Source of the DNA: Lojkania enalia | Lineage: Eukaryota; Ascomycota; Dothideomycetes; Pleosporales | Assembly: GCA_010094045.1 (NCBI GenBank) | Contig: ML986621.1 | Location: 124,001-188,000 of the forward strand | Direction of reading: 5' to 3' | Length of the DNA: 64,000 bases | Part shown: positions 32,407 through 43,562 of the stretch, piece after piece | Position numbering within the stretch: the stretch's first letter is position 1 | Layout of the letters: each line of letters starts with the position of its first letter | Program-made: the position numbers and the translations under genes | Notes under the pieces: generated by a model | Seen by the model: only the letters and a program-made list of their open reading frames with translations | Database searches by the model: none | What the model was told of the DNA's origin: nothing

Positions 32407-34539
32407 TTAACCCTTGTTTTTCTGCCCTCCACTCACTTTTCGCGGTTTCGAACCCGCCCCGCTAGCTTTCCCGCTGTCATGATTCACCTTGGCATTCCGC
32501 TCCGCCTTCTTGGTCTTTGGGGCTTCCTTCTCGCTCTGATTCTTTTTCTCGGAGCTTTTTTCTGCCCCATTCTGGCTTTCTTTCACTTTCCCGAACATAG
32601 TCTTAGGATTCTTGCCCTTCCGACGAAGCTGTGCTCGCTCAGCACGCTCCATATACTTTTGGTCTTCCTCCTCGTCCCAGCCTCCAAAGTCTGAATCTTG
32701 TTGTCCACCTTCGACGATCGGCGTCTTATCGATAGCTTCTTCAGATTGTTTGTCGGAAGCTTGTTTGCCATTCGCATTGGCGACGCCATTAGCACCAATA
32801 GCATTTGGCGGCGTAGGGCCAATCTTCTTGAGTTTTGCGACAAAGAACCCGTCGACGTTATAGGTATGTGGATAGTATCTCCTGGTTAATCTCATCGAGG
32901 GATGAAAGATCTTGCCCATAAACCTAGTGAACCCTTCTTTTCCAAAAGCCAGACCTGTCTCTACGAGCTTTACGTTCGGACGCTTGTTTAGCGCATACTG
33001 CACGACCTGCTCATTCTCTTCTACTGTGACAGAACAGGTTGAATATACAATGTATCCTCCTGTCTTACTTGCGTGATCGACGGAGTCGATTGCTGCAAGT
33101 ATTAATTGTTTCTGTAGATGGGGGAGCTTCATGAAATCAACCTCAGTCTTATTTGTCTTGACACTTGCATCCTTTGCAATAACACCGGTACCTGAGCATG
33201 GCGCATCTAGTAGGATTCGATCGAAGCCACCAATGACTTTGGGGAATTCCAAAGCCGAATAGTTGCATACGATGGTATTCTTGACACCCAGCCGGTGGAT
33301 GTTACCAATAAGACCTTTGGCACGTTGTTTGTTACTGTCGTTGGCGAAGATGCAGCCGGTGTTCTTCATGAGTGCAGCGATATGTGTTGTCTTACCACCG
33401 GGGGCCGCCGCCATATCGAGGACACGCTCATTTTCCTGTGGGGAAAGAGCCATTACAGGCAAGAATGAGGAAGCAGCTTGGAGGATATAGTGGCCGGCAA
33501 GATATTCGGGTGTGGCACCAAGCGGTACATTTGATTCGAAAATTTGTAGACCAACCTTCGACCACTTACCGATCGGTTCTAACTGCACACCACGGTTAAT
33601 GAGCGATTGTGCAAGCTCTCGTCTGTGGGTGCGAAGTGTGTTCGTGCGGATAACGACAGGTCGAGGTGTCTCGTTCGCTTCGAAGAACGCGAATGCTTCT
33701 TTCGGAGTAAATAAGTCCATGAGTTTATCAGCCAGATATTCTGAGTAGCCATAGTATGCGCATATATCTTTCAACATCCGAGCCCTATACTCTGCTCTTG
33801 ATCTGCCCTCCTCGGCCACATTCTTGAAGTCGTCCAATACTCGGATCGTGTCCGACAGCCGGGTCCTTAGAAGCTGCAAGTCTTGCGCGGCAAGATTTGT
33901 TATAGGCCGGCCATCTTCATCCTCGTCGTCGAGTACTTCTGGTTTATCTCCGGCAATATTTGTCTGCATAGCGGCTTCTTCCATTTCTGCCTGTGCTTCC
34001 GCCTCTTCTATTGCCCTCTGCATGTCAAGCTTCCGTGACAGACCCTCAATGTTTGCCGCAGTGAGCTTTTCCTCAATGTCGTCTTCATCCTCATCGTCTG
34101 ACCACATTCCGGCTTTTCTGACCTCTGTATCCGAGTCCACTATATCTGAGCCAGACTCTGCAAATTCGTCCTCGTCTAGGCCATCATCCGAGCCACTTCC
34201 AAGAGCATCTAAACCAGCTACATTAACGCCATCGAGCTCGTCTTCCATGACGTCGGGGTCATCGACATCATCTTCATCCGATTTCTCGTCGCTCGAAATT
34301 TCGTTGTCAGAAGGTTGAGGCAGCGCAACAATTTTTGAAAGTTTCGACCTGCTTTTCGTGCCAGAGCCATTGGCTGGCTTCACGGCAGGTGCCTTTTTCG
34401 GAGCCTTTGCTCCAGTCCTCCTCTTCTTTTCTTGCTCCTCAACGGGTGCAGCCGGCGCATATTTTCGTTTTCTTGTGACAAGTGATTCGTCTAAAGGCGG
34501 CGGAATGCCCTGTTTCTTCATGCGGCGACCCTGGCCCAT
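32407..34539 (-). CDS. NOP2: NOP2 / NSUN1 25S rRNA cytosine-C5 methyltransferase
   Basis: Single-exon gene. I start it at 34539 (MGQGRRMKKQGIPPP), because the 45 upstream codons are unlike the family; this gives 710 aa. A basic N-terminus is followed by a strongly acidic stretch (about residues 65-190), then the N1 region with ICAYYGYSEYLADKLMDLF and PRPVVIRTNTLRTHRREL. The RsmB-type SAM-binding domain has DMAAAPGGKTTHIAALMKN, LDAPCSGTGVIAKD with motif IV Cys at about 443, and YSTCSVTVEENE with the catalytic Cys at about 500. The C-terminus is Lys-rich and low complexity, as usual for nucleolar proteins. NOP2 is needed for large-subunit rRNA processing and modifies one cytosine in 25S rRNA. 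It shares a promoter region with GET5. Confidence 0.93.
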   Translation of the reverse strand: MGQGRRMKKQGIPPPLDESLVTRKRKYAPAAPVEEQEKKRRTGAKAPKKAPAVKPANGSGTKSRSKLSKIVALPQPSDNEISSDEKSDEDDVDDPDVMEDELDGVNVAGLDALGSGSDDGLDEDEFAESGSDIVDSDTEVRKAGMWSDDEDEDDIEEKLTAANIEGLSRKLDMQRAIEEAEAQAEMEEAAMQTNIAGDKPEVLDDEDEDGRPITNLAAQDLQLLRTRLSDTIRVLDDFKNVAEEGRSRAEYRARMLKDICAYYGYSEYLADKLMDLFTPKEAFAFFEANETPRPVVIRTNTLRTHRRELAQSLINRGVQLEPIGKWSKVGLQIFESNVPLGATPEYLAGHYILQAASSFLPVMALSPQENERVLDMAAAPGGKTTHIAALMKNTGCIFANDSNKQRAKGLIGNIHRLGVKNTIVCNYSALEFPKVIGGFDRILLDAPCSGTGVIAKDASVKTNKTEVDFMKLPHLQKQLILAAIDSVDHASKTGGYIVYSTCSVTVEENEQVVQYALNKRPNVKLVETGLAFGKEGFTRFMGKIFHPSMRLTRRYYPHTYNVDGFFVAKLKKIGPTPPNAIGANGVANANGKQASDKQSEEAIDKTPIVEGGQQDSDFGGWDEEEDQKYMERAERAQLRRKGKNPKTMFGKVKESQNGAEKSSEKKNQSEKEAPKTKKAERNAKVNHDSGKASGAGSKPRKVSGGQKNKG

Positions 34540-34930
34540 TTTGATGTCAGAGATTCGCAGATTCAAGCGAGGAATGAAGGGTAGTTGCTTGCATGGAAAT
34601 TTTGGCAGAGCGCTGCTGGGGAAACTTCGCAGGGAAATTTTCGGCGAGTACTCACCGCCTAGAGCCATGGCCAATCATACGCGTCGGCTGCGACGGCCGG
34701 CGCAGTTGGCTCCAATGAGGGCTGTCCCGCAACACCACGGCGTCGTCGTTGCTTCCGCCGGATCGCAGAAGTCACGACTTCGAAGCCCCTTGCTTTCCAA
34801 GCCCTATTCCAAACGTGCAAATAGACTCTGTACCCAGAATTCCAAGCACATTAACTCCATTAACCCACCAACAACCTCACAACCACACCAGCCACTCGAG
34901 GCCCAAGGCTCAAGGCCCAATCCCGCGAAA
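34540..34930. promoter_or_regulatory. Shared divergent promoter region, NOP2 / GET5
   Basis: A 391-bp gap between divergent start codons, inferred to contain both promoters. A frame runs through it into GET5 on the plus strand, but it is antisense to the NOP2 N-terminus and lacks GET5-like sequence. No TATA box was seen. Confidence 0.45.
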
Positions 34931-35614
34931 ATGTCGGAGCTTCAATTCTGCCGCCAATTCCTCTCGGCCCTCGATTCCCGCCCGGTAAAGCTCTCTTCCG
35001 ATCACATCGCGGACGCGCGCCAGTATCCCGCCCAAGCTGCATTCACGCTCCCACGGCTCCCCCACCCACCGCATCCCCAGCGACCAAACCCCAAGTCCAC
35101 GCTGTCTGCCTCCGCAGCCGACAATGCCGCACAAACGATATCAGTTACTCTGAAACCAATGAAATCCACATCCCCCACCGTCCCTCTATCTTCCATCGAC
35201 CCCAGCAAAACGAGTATCTTCGATCTTAAGTCATCGTATGCCTCGAATTCCGGGCTGCCAGCTGCAAAGATCAAGATTTTATACAAGAAGAAGCCTGCTG
35301 TTGATTCCAAGACAGTTGCTGAAGTCATTGGACAAGATGCTAGAGATAGTGTAGAGTTTAGTGTCATGGTAATGGCTGGGGCGACGGCGACACCTGTTAC
35401 GAGTCCACCAGTAGTAGCGCCACTGACTGAAGCGGAGAAAGGGTTGGGTGTGGAGAGTGGACTAGCGGTTCAAGGCCCTAGTGGAAAAGAAGTTGTCGTG
35501 GACGATGAATTTTGGGAGGACTTGAGTGGTTTCATTGTGCAGAGAATACGAGACGAGAAAGAGGGGCGGAGGTTGGTGGACGTGTTCAGACAGGCTTGGG
35601 AGAAGGAGCGCTAG
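34931..35614 (+). CDS. GET5: GET5/MDY2 ubiquitin-like protein of the tail-anchored protein insertion pathway
   Basis: 227 aa starting at MSELQFCRQFL; the longer upstream frame is rejected because it overlaps NOP2 antisense. Residues 1-50 match the fungal Get5 N-terminal, Get4-binding domain (FCRQFLSALDSRPVKL, YPAQAAFTLPRLPHPP). A ubiquitin-like fold follows at about 70-150 (VTLKPMKS, IFDLKSSYAS, AAKIKILYKKKPAVDSKTV). The C-terminal helices after VDDEFWEDLSGFI correspond to the homodimerisation domain. Get4/Get5 bridges Sgt2 and Get3 to hand tail-anchored membrane proteins to the ER insertion route. No intron is present. Confidence 0.88.
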   Translation: MSELQFCRQFLSALDSRPVKLSSDHIADARQYPAQAAFTLPRLPHPPHPQRPNPKSTLSASAADNAAQTISVTLKPMKSTSPTVPLSSIDPSKTSIFDLKSSYASNSGLPAAKIKILYKKKPAVDSKTVAEVIGQDARDSVEFSVMVMAGATATPVTSPPVVAPLTEAEKGLGVESGLAVQGPSGKEVVVDDEFWEDLSGFIVQRIRDEKEGRRLVDVFRQAWEKER

Positions 35615-36060
35615 ACAGATACCATAGTATAGAGAAGTAACAGGCTCTCTAGAACCACATTTCTTGAGGCGGTTTAGAAGTAATAAGAATAAGTTATGTA
35701 CAAGGGAGACACGTCATTCTAAGGTAAATGTTGGCTAAGGATTGGCGGCGTATATATCAGGTGCACATCAAAGCAGCCAGGCAATAAAAGGTGCTTGCCA
35801 AACAGTGACAATTTTGCCCATTCTCTATCGCTTATCAAGCATACACATGACCATGCAATGAGAACTCAGTATCATCATTCTCAAAGTGCCTCGCCGAATC
35901 CACAAACCTCTCCGAGCCTAATGGATCGATCCCGCTATCGACAAACAAGAAGGAAAATCGAGCCACCGCCTAATCGTTTCATCGTATACATCCCCTAGCA
36001 ATTGCTCTGTGCATATTCTGGTCTCTAGACCTGGTCACTATTTCGGTGCGTGAAAGGAAC
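35615..36060. terminator. Convergent 3' region between GET5 and cofilin
   Basis: A 446-bp gap between the stop codons of convergent genes, inferred to hold both 3' UTRs and polyadenylation sites. AATAAAAG occurs near 35783. No other gene is supported. Confidence 0.4.
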
Positions 36061-36780
36061 TTAACGTCCCTTGGAAACCCGGGAGATGATGCTGTCCCAC
36101 TCGATGTCATCGGCGTCGTTGGCTTGAATATCGGCAGCAAGACCGTTCAGGGCGCGCTTGATAGCCTCCTTGGACGAGGAGTACATCATGCGGGGCTGCA
36201 ATCAATTAGCCCTCCTTTCTCACGCCACACCACTTGATTTGTCGTCCTAGATGGAAAACTCACATATTGGGGCGCATCATCTGGGCACCAGGAGATGAAG
36301 GTGATCTTGCTGCGTTTGCCCTCTCCAGACTCCAAATCATACTCTACATCGAACACGGCGTAGCGGCCGCCAATGCCCTCCTTGCCCCTACGGTCCTTGC
36401 TCTTAGCATTTAGGAGCTTCTCACGAAACGCACCGAAGTCCGGGTCTTTGCTGGTCTCCTCGACCACAATTTCTTTCCAGTCGTCGCTAATCTTGTAGAT
36501 AATCCATTTGATATCCTTGCCGAGTTTTAGCTCGTTGAATGTGCTGATGCATTCGGGAGCTACAGAGACACTAGAGACGGCATGTCAGTATGCTTGGGGT
36601 TGCGTACGCAGTTCGAGGACGGGTATTATTGGGGCCGGTATGGGAGCGTTGGAGTTGGCAGCTATTCAGCTACGATGTCATGCGACACGTGCATCAGTGT
36701 ACCACATACCCGGATTGAGCCTACAAGCACATACAGTTAGGGGGCCGATTGCTCTGCTATGCGTTCTAAAAACTTACCAT
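36061..36780 (-). CDS. COF1: Cofilin / ADF actin-severing protein
   Basis: Four coding exons: 36780-36778 (ATG only), 36720-36710 (11 nt), 36570-36264 and 36195-36061. Introns are 57, 139 and 68 nt and the product is 151 aa, exactly cofilin size. The spliced N-terminus is MAQSGVSVAPECISTFNELK, with the Ser expected near the phospho-regulated start. ADF-homology landmarks are KWIIYKISDDWKEIVVEE, YAVFDVEYDLESGEGKR, KITFISWCPDDAP and MMYSSSKEAIKRALNGL with the actin-binding long helix. The C-terminal helix contains DDIEWDSI. Cofilin severs and depolymerises actin filaments. The two tiny exons are supported by strong donors (GTAAGT, GTATGT), by phase, and by the otherwise missing start codon. Confidence 0.93.
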
Positions 36781-37574
36781 GTTGTGTTGTGAAGGTTTTA
36801 GGGAGGGTCAAAGACGGCAGGCAGCGCTTTATGTCTCTTGATTGTCAGCGTCGTCAGCACTGTGGCTCTGCATGGGACGGTGCGTTGGAAGACGGGTGCC
36901 TGCTGCGAGATAGCGTTACTTACAGCAATATTGAGGTTGCCTTTGGTGTATATAGTGGAGTCGCGAGTAAGGGGAGGTGGAGTGTTATGTTAATGAGGCT
37001 AATGAGACTCGGACGCGGGGCAGAGAATTTGCGAAAGGAAGGTGGGGTGTTCCAAGCACTTGCCGCGTTGGAGGGGCGATGGCGCTTATTCATCCTGTTT
37101 TCGCCAACCCCAGAACCGGTGTTGATGTTTCAACCCCGTATTTTCGGAGGTGAATCGAGGGTAATATTATGTGCCAACGGTCTGTCTTATTATAGACGGT
37201 ATTTGTCTTACCGCATCAGGGGACTTTGGTGATTTTGTGGTCGGATGCACTGCAATCGCTGGTTTCATATGACATTTATCAACAGCATGTAAGACTTGGT
37301 GATTGAACATATTCTATATTATTTGCTCGCGTTTCCATCTCATCTTTCTCAGAAGCGTGCTATGTACACATGATATTGTTACAAACAGAGATTGCCCAAA
37401 CGATGCCACGCTTTTCAATAAGTGCTAGGAAGACAGGGAAGAAGCAGAGTGGAGACCAAATCGCCGACATCATGTACAAAAACAGCGCTGAGAAAGACTC
37501 GAATATTGAAAGAGGGTATACAGGAAAAGGGACGGTATTAGAGAATTAGTGATTAGGGCAGTCGAATGTCTGCT
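36781..37574. other. Intergenic: cofilin promoter side and HSP60 3' side
   Basis: No supported gene. The plus-strand frame at 36759-37232 overlaps the cofilin start antisense and has no motif. Confidence 0.45.
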
Positions 37575-39450
37575 TTAGAATCCCATACCTCCCATTCCGC
37601 CCATCCCGCCCATACCACCCATGCCAGGCGGTGGGCCGCTCTTCTCTTCTGGCGCCTCTACAATTGCAACTTCGGTAGTGCCGAGAAGGGACGCGACACC
37701 GCTAGCATCAACAAGAGCAGTTCGGACGACCTTAAATGGATCCAGGATACCAGCAGAGATCATGTCAACGTACTCGCCCTTAGCGCTGTCGAAGCCCTTG
37801 TTGAAGTCACTAGCGAACTCGTCGGTGAGCTTGCCAACAATCACTGATCCTTCGGCACCAGCATTCTCAACGATTGTCTTAGCAGGGCGGGTGATGGCGT
37901 TCTTGACGATGCTGACACCGAGTTGTTGATCGAAGTTAACAGGCTTGAGGTTTCCCAAGGCGTTGGCAGAAGCCTTGAGAAGACCAGTTCCACCACCAGG
38001 AAGAATGCCCTCCTCAACGGCAGCACGGGTAGCATTGAGAGCATCGACAATTCTGTCCTTCTTTTCGCCCACCTCGACCTCAGAAGCACCACCAACCTTG
38101 ATAACCGCAACACCTCCAGAGAGCTTAGCAAGACGCTCCTGCAGCTTCTCCTTTTCATACTCAGATGTTGTTGGATCATTGATAACGCCACGGATCTGTT
38201 CGCATCGCTGAGCAACAGCGTCCTTGCTACCCTCTCCATTAAGGATGACGGTGTCCTCCTTGGTAATGGTGATGGATCCGGTGGAACCAAGCAGATCAGG
38301 AGTGGCCTTCTCCAACTTAATGTCGAGCTCATCAGTGAAGACAGTACCATTGGTGAGGACGGCAATATCACCCAAAATGGACTTCCTATTGTCGCCGAAG
38401 CCGGGAGCCTTGACAGCGGCGACTTGAAGCTGGCCACGGAGCTTGTTGAGAATACAGACGGCAAGAGCTTCACCATCAATGTCCTCGGCAATGATGACAA
38501 GAGGTCGGCGAAGCTGCTGCGATGCCTCGAGGGCAGGGACGATGTCCTGGACAGCGGAGATCTTCTTTTCGGAGAGGAGGATCAAAGGCTTCTCGAATTC
38601 AACCTTCGCAGACTTGGCATCAGTGATGAAGTAGGGGGAGATATAGCCCCGGTCAAACTTCATGCCCTCGGTGACCTCAAGCTCATCTTCGATAGTCTTG
38701 CCCTCTTTCACGGTAATGACACCCTCCTTGCCAACCTTCTCCATAGCACTAGACAGGAGCTTGCCAATGTGGGTGTCGCCATTGGCAGAGATGGTTGCGA
38801 CTTGCGAAATCTCTTCACTAGTGGTAATATCCCTCTTGTTTGCTTGCAAGTACTCGACAACGGCCTCGACAGCAGCCTGAGTTCCTCGTCTCAAGTCCAT
38901 GGGGTTGCAGCCAGCAGCGACGTTCTTGACCGTCTCGGAGAAGATAGCGCGAGCGAGGACGGTAGCAGTAGTGGTCCCATCACCAGCAACCTCATTGGTC
39001 TTTGATGCAACATCCTGCAGGAGGCGTGCACCGAGGTTCTCGAACTTGTCCTTGAGCGTGATGGCTTTGGCGACTGTTACACCATCTACAAACGAGTAAG
39101 TATACAGGTCCCGGTGAGCGGGGAGGCAGCTCTACGCACCCTTTGTGATCTTGGGCGAGCCGTAGCTTGATTCGATTAGCACATTTCGGCCCTTCGGTCC
39201 CAGTGTTGTTGATACAGCTTTCGCAAGTGTGTCGACACCCTGAAGTAGGGCTGCTCGCCCTTCAACGCCAAACTTTAGATCCTGCAGGTGCTGTTAGATG
39301 CGGCTGCATGATTTAGATGAAGTGAGATAAGTGACGGCATACTTTGTGCGCAAATCTCTGTTGCTGGAGGTTGAAACTGGAGGTAGTCCTGAGCTTAGAG
39401 CTCGAGGAAAGAACGGACGAGCGTGCTCGTGATGCTAAAGCTCGTTGCAT
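37575..39450 (-). CDS. HSP60: Mitochondrial chaperonin HSP60 (GroEL family)
   Basis: Three exons (39450-39343, 39281-39140, 39085-37575) give 586 aa. The N-terminus is a basic, Ser/Arg-rich mitochondrial presequence ([16 protein letters not shown]) ending before [14 protein letters not shown]. Chaperonin landmarks are [60 protein letters not shown], the signature region [13 protein letters not shown] and the C-terminal [16 protein letters not shown] repeat. It folds imported proteins in the matrix with HSP10. Both introns are short and lie in the N-terminal 85 codons. A long open frame on the opposite strand (37923-39005) is a codon-bias shadow. A heat-shock-like element lies upstream. Confidence 0.96.
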
Positions 39451-39575
39451 TGTGATCAAATGGAGATGTAAATAGGGAAGGTTGAAGCTCTAGCTGTACT
39501 CTAAGACTTCAACTCAATGCAATGGGAAAGAGGAAGAGATGGAGAAGCTCGGGGAAAGAGAATTGGGATGAGGTT

Positions 39576-39590
39576 TTCTGACGAATGTTC
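39576..39590 (-). promoter_or_regulatory. Candidate heat-shock element upstream of HSP60
   Basis: Three alternating units (TTC, GAA, TTC) lie at 39576-39590, about 130 nt upstream of the HSP60 ATG. The GAA and TTC at 39583-39590 have the canonical 2-nt gap, but the first TTC is 4 nt from GAA, so this is an imperfect HSF site. Confidence 0.35.
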
Positions 39591-41030
39591 TCTGCTCCCT
39601 AAAAATTTAGATGCTCGGAAAGATCTCGAAAGGCTTGGCGGTGGTCCGTGTACTGTTATCCTCGGCTGAAGTTCCGAGACCACCGAGCGTCCTCCGCAAC
39701 ACCAATCATCAAGCGCAATTCCAAAGCATAATTATTATCTCAACAGTCGGTTGAACGAATACGCTCTAGTCACGATCTAGCAGTCGTCTTAAGGCCTTGC
39801 AGTGCCCTTAACTCTGCCTCCACAATACCATCGCGCTTCACACGCCTTCTCGCTCGCGATCACACCAAGGAGTGATTAATATCAACCAAATCTTGTTCTC
39901 TTCAGAATATCATTGTCATCCAATATGATCTACGGTAACCCAAAATTATATCTCACCGGCTCAACAGTGCTTAATGGTGATCCCATTCATGGTACCATTT
40001 GGTCATTTAAGCGAAAGCTATCGTCACGTCTCGCTTCGCTAGTTATTTCATTGCCATGTACCTTACACATTCAGAGAACATACGCAGTTAATGTACACAT
40101 CACAGCATCGCTCCTGGGATTCCCAGTGTTGTCGGATCGGTTCAGGCTATATATATAGTAGAAGACATTCCTCTCATAGAGCAGATAGTTTCCTCCTTAT
40201 ACATAAGCTTCGTTCATGTTAATAGAGTGGGTTCTAAGAGCATATCATTTATGCTCAATATCTCAGAGCAGAATTTAGACTGAAGCGTGAGTAGTAAGTA
40301 TATATTGGATAATTAAGAAATGATGACGTTACAATACAAAATAGTACAAAGATGTTGTATAAGCTTCCATACAATCGTAATTGCTAGCCTATATGTTAAT
40401 CACGGGTATCTATTGTTCCCCTCAAATGGCTTGTTTTATTTATTTTCGGAAGAGTTTTAAGTGTAGTTACTGAATTGCTGAGTCCCTAGCATATGGCTTC
40501 ATGAGCTCCTAACGCACTGATCATCGGTCCAAGAGATGCCCGCTTCCTAGTCCTACGCTTATGTTTCATTGCACAGAAACGGCTCGTTCTGCGGGTGACA
40601 TGGGTTTCTGAAAACTTCTGCGGTGAAGGTCACTTTGCTTATCTATAGCTGTGACACGGAATACAGAACCAGGTGACTTCAGCGCCAAGTAGGCTCCAAT
40701 CATTGTTGTTGGCAGCTATCCTTCACTGTCGGCCACCTTATGTATAAAGTTTTCACCCCCGCCACCAAATCTTCTTCCACAGCGCATACCTCCGATCCCA
40801 CAGCCCAGCACAAGCCCTTCCAACATCCCCTCAACACAATTAATTCTTTACCTCTTCGTGTTCCTCTGTGAGTGCTTCTTCATCATATTCGCTGCATTAG
40901 ATCGCACATCTAAGAATCCCTTTTACCTTCCTAAGTTCATAGCGCAGCACAATCTCTGATTGAAAGTTCTTTCATCCACTACAGCTCTATCTTTTGCATC
41001 AAACTATTAACACTAACGTCACTAGTCAAC
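39591..41030. other. Intergenic between HSP60 and a Myb/SANT-like gene
   Basis: No supported gene. The last 300 bp before 41031 are strongly C/T-rich, typical of a fungal 5' leader. The frame at 39913-40158 has no motif. Confidence 0.45.
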
Positions 41031-41555
41031 ATGCCCATCAATTGGCAAGACCCCGAAACCAAGGATCGCATCCTAGCCTCCATCATCGCCAGCTTTGATA
41101 ATCAGGTAGGTTACTTCACTCTTCCTCAATGGTTTGACTGTTAACATTATGGTAGATCAATTGCAAGGAGGTTGCCCGCATCTTCGGAGGGGAAGCGACA
41201 TACAATGCCATCGAGAACTTCCTTCGGAAGCCCAAGAAGCTGGCTAATCAGCTAAAGGCTGAAGCCGCTGGCAAGGAGGGTCCGGTTCCAAGCCCTGCTC
41301 GCCCACGTACATCCACCACGCCCAAGTCTTCTCCGCTGAAGGGTGGTATGTTCCTGACAAACTCCCCGTTGCACGTATTCTCGCTGGCGAATACATGCTA
41401 ATTCATTGTGTAAATTAGGCGTCAAGTCCGGCCGCGTGACCAAGAAGAAGATGAAGACCGAGTCTCCGATCAAGAAGGAGACATTTGAGGAGGATAGCAC
41501 TATAAACAGCAGCGGCGATCACGATGGTAATCTCGACGACAGTGACTTTGCCTGA
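41031..41555 (+). CDS. Small Myb/SANT-like (HTH) nuclear protein, 133 aa
   Basis: Three exons (41031-41105, 41156-41345, 41419-41555) with introns of 50 and 73 nt, in phase. Residues 1-60 form a Trp-led three-helix segment (MPINWQDPETKDRILASII, INCKEVARIFGG, YNAIENFLRKPKKLANQLK). It resembles the Myb/SANT-like segments of the genes at 23966 and 43563. The remainder is a Pro/Ser/Thr linker, a basic VTKKKMKTESPIKKE stretch and an acidic Ser/Asp end (DHDGNLDDSDFA). DNA or chromatin binding is inferred; no target is known. A long CT-rich leader precedes the ATG (CAACATG context). Confidence 0.78.
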
Positions 41556-43562
41556 AGGTTGCTCAACTTTTGCTGTGCATATCGCAGTCGACGTGAGTAA
41601 CTAATGCTCGGTTCCGGAAATTCCAACGGGTATTCAATTTGTTTGAGTTGGTGCCATGGGTGGAATGACCTTATCAAGTCACGGTAACTTGATATCAAGA
41701 CAGCAGAGACGGAATGAACTACCTCTCCTATCGATATCACTCTTTTGTTGTGAACTGTGATCATTCGCAGTATTCGTTTTCGCCCCTGCGAAACCCTATT
41801 TCTGTTCAGCAGATCCTAGTTGTGCGTCGCAAAATTCTGTGTCCGACAAGACTGGCAAACGTTGGCAGGGCAAGAGTATCACGGAAAAGCCTGCTCCAAT
41901 TTACGTACGCACTATGACTTAGCATTTCCAGAGTCCCTTATAGATGCATCAGCCTGCTCCGTTTTCACACGCACAATTTTTTGTCGAGCTATGCGTCTTA
42001 ATATTCCTCCTATTTAGATTCATGCTTTCCGAGTCCATTCAGATGCGCTGGTAACCCCACCCTGTTTCCCCGCCTGCACATCTCCAAAAGCTCGATCCAC
42101 CCTTGCTTAATGCATCCTAGCGTAACACCATTCCGCCTCCCGGCGCTAACTTTGCTGCGACGACATTCTAAGTGTGATATATCATTTCTTGATCAAAATT
42201 CTCGAATTTGCCGTATTCTCGGACCCCAGCTTACTGGGAGTACCTAACATGTGGGCCTTGAATCGTAGCAAGTGAAACTGCAGGATGCGCGGGAAAAGCC
42301 TGGACTGTTTGAACGTGTGGAAACGACAAGGTAACCCAGGAGCGGCAGTGACAAGACGTCGGACAGTGGTATTAGAGGCCCCATTACTCCTGCTTGTTGC
42401 TAGGGCTCCTAAATCAGTGGTTTACGAGAAGAGCGAGGACTCGAAGATGATCGGCACAATGGACGAGTATGGGATCAATGGTGCTACTAGTAGTCCAGAT
42501 AAAATAGCACCTGCGCAAAAACAATATTAGTAGCCGATGCTAAATAAGAGACCTAGTCAGGTGCATTACAGTATATATTGTGGGCAGGAGGTAGTTTTCT
42601 AGTCCTTATAGACGTGGAGGTATCGCTTTTTCTGAGCCGGCTGCTAGGCACAACGACGTCGTGCGCAGGGGTAGGAAATTTTGGAGAGAGCCGTTGCGCA
42701 GAAACCCCGCGAGTGGACGGCTGGGGTGTAGGAATATTTACGATAAGCGCTGACGGTGGTAGGTTATGTAGCCAGCATCATACTGCTGCTGGATGTGTGT
42801 AACTTCCTCCTAAATTTGCTTTTGGCTTTTGCCCAGGATGTAGACTGCAACAACGGATAGCTCACCGTCACCTGATGTAGATTGTTTCATCTAGCTAGTG
42901 GTACTACGAACGATGGATGGCCGCAGAATGCTGTTATCATACAGAGGTTGCATTGAATGGACAACGACGCCTATTGACCGTTCACGTCTAATTTCAGCTA
43001 AGCTAACTAACGAAGCGGCGAGGAACAAGGATACTCAATGGAAAGGCGACGTGGGGAACTGACCAGCGTCTGTTCTGTGGATATCGTATTTCAAACTTAA
43101 CGTCCTTCTACCCTAGGTTGATTTCAGTTTGACTTCAAGGGCAATTCGTAGACTTTAGGGCACGAAAATGACAGGCTGTGATGACATCATCCTATTTCTT
43201 GACTGCTGACTTGGGGTACTCATTTCTGTCTCTCAATTTCCACTTTGCCAACGTGAGTTGCCTGTTGCCCGTTGATCCGCCCAACCCCAACGTTAAGGCG
43301 ACTTTCACCGCGCTCTAAACACATTCTCTCCCACGCTACCCTAAGATCCCAACCCCCGCTCTCCTTCTCCAATCCTCTTTTCATAGCACATAAACAATTT
43401 AGTACGCATTAATAACTGTGCTACTCTTACCTCCTCTCCTTAGCTCGTTTAGCACTCGCTTAAACGTAGTACACGCGTTCTCTCACTGCGTCAACACTTT
43501 GCTCATCCATTTTTTACAACCCTCAACGTTTTCGCAGTCCATTCACTAGGACAAGCGCTAGA
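41556..43562. other. Intergenic, no supported gene
   Basis: About 2 kb between two Myb/SANT-like genes in the same orientation. Open frames (41714-42017, 42285-42530, 42578-42802) show no motif. The last 250 bp are C/T-rich and probably the promoter/leader of the next gene. Confidence 0.45.

Noticed and set aside
34358..34930. N-terminal extension of GET5 (191 codons upstream)
   Set aside because: It overlaps the NOP2 N-terminus on the other strand and lacks family similarity. GET5-type sequence begins at the ATG at 34931.
37923..39005. 360-codon open frame on the plus strand opposite HSP60
   Set aside because: It lies entirely antisense to a strongly conserved coding sequence and its composition mirrors HSP60 codons. 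It shows no domain of its own.
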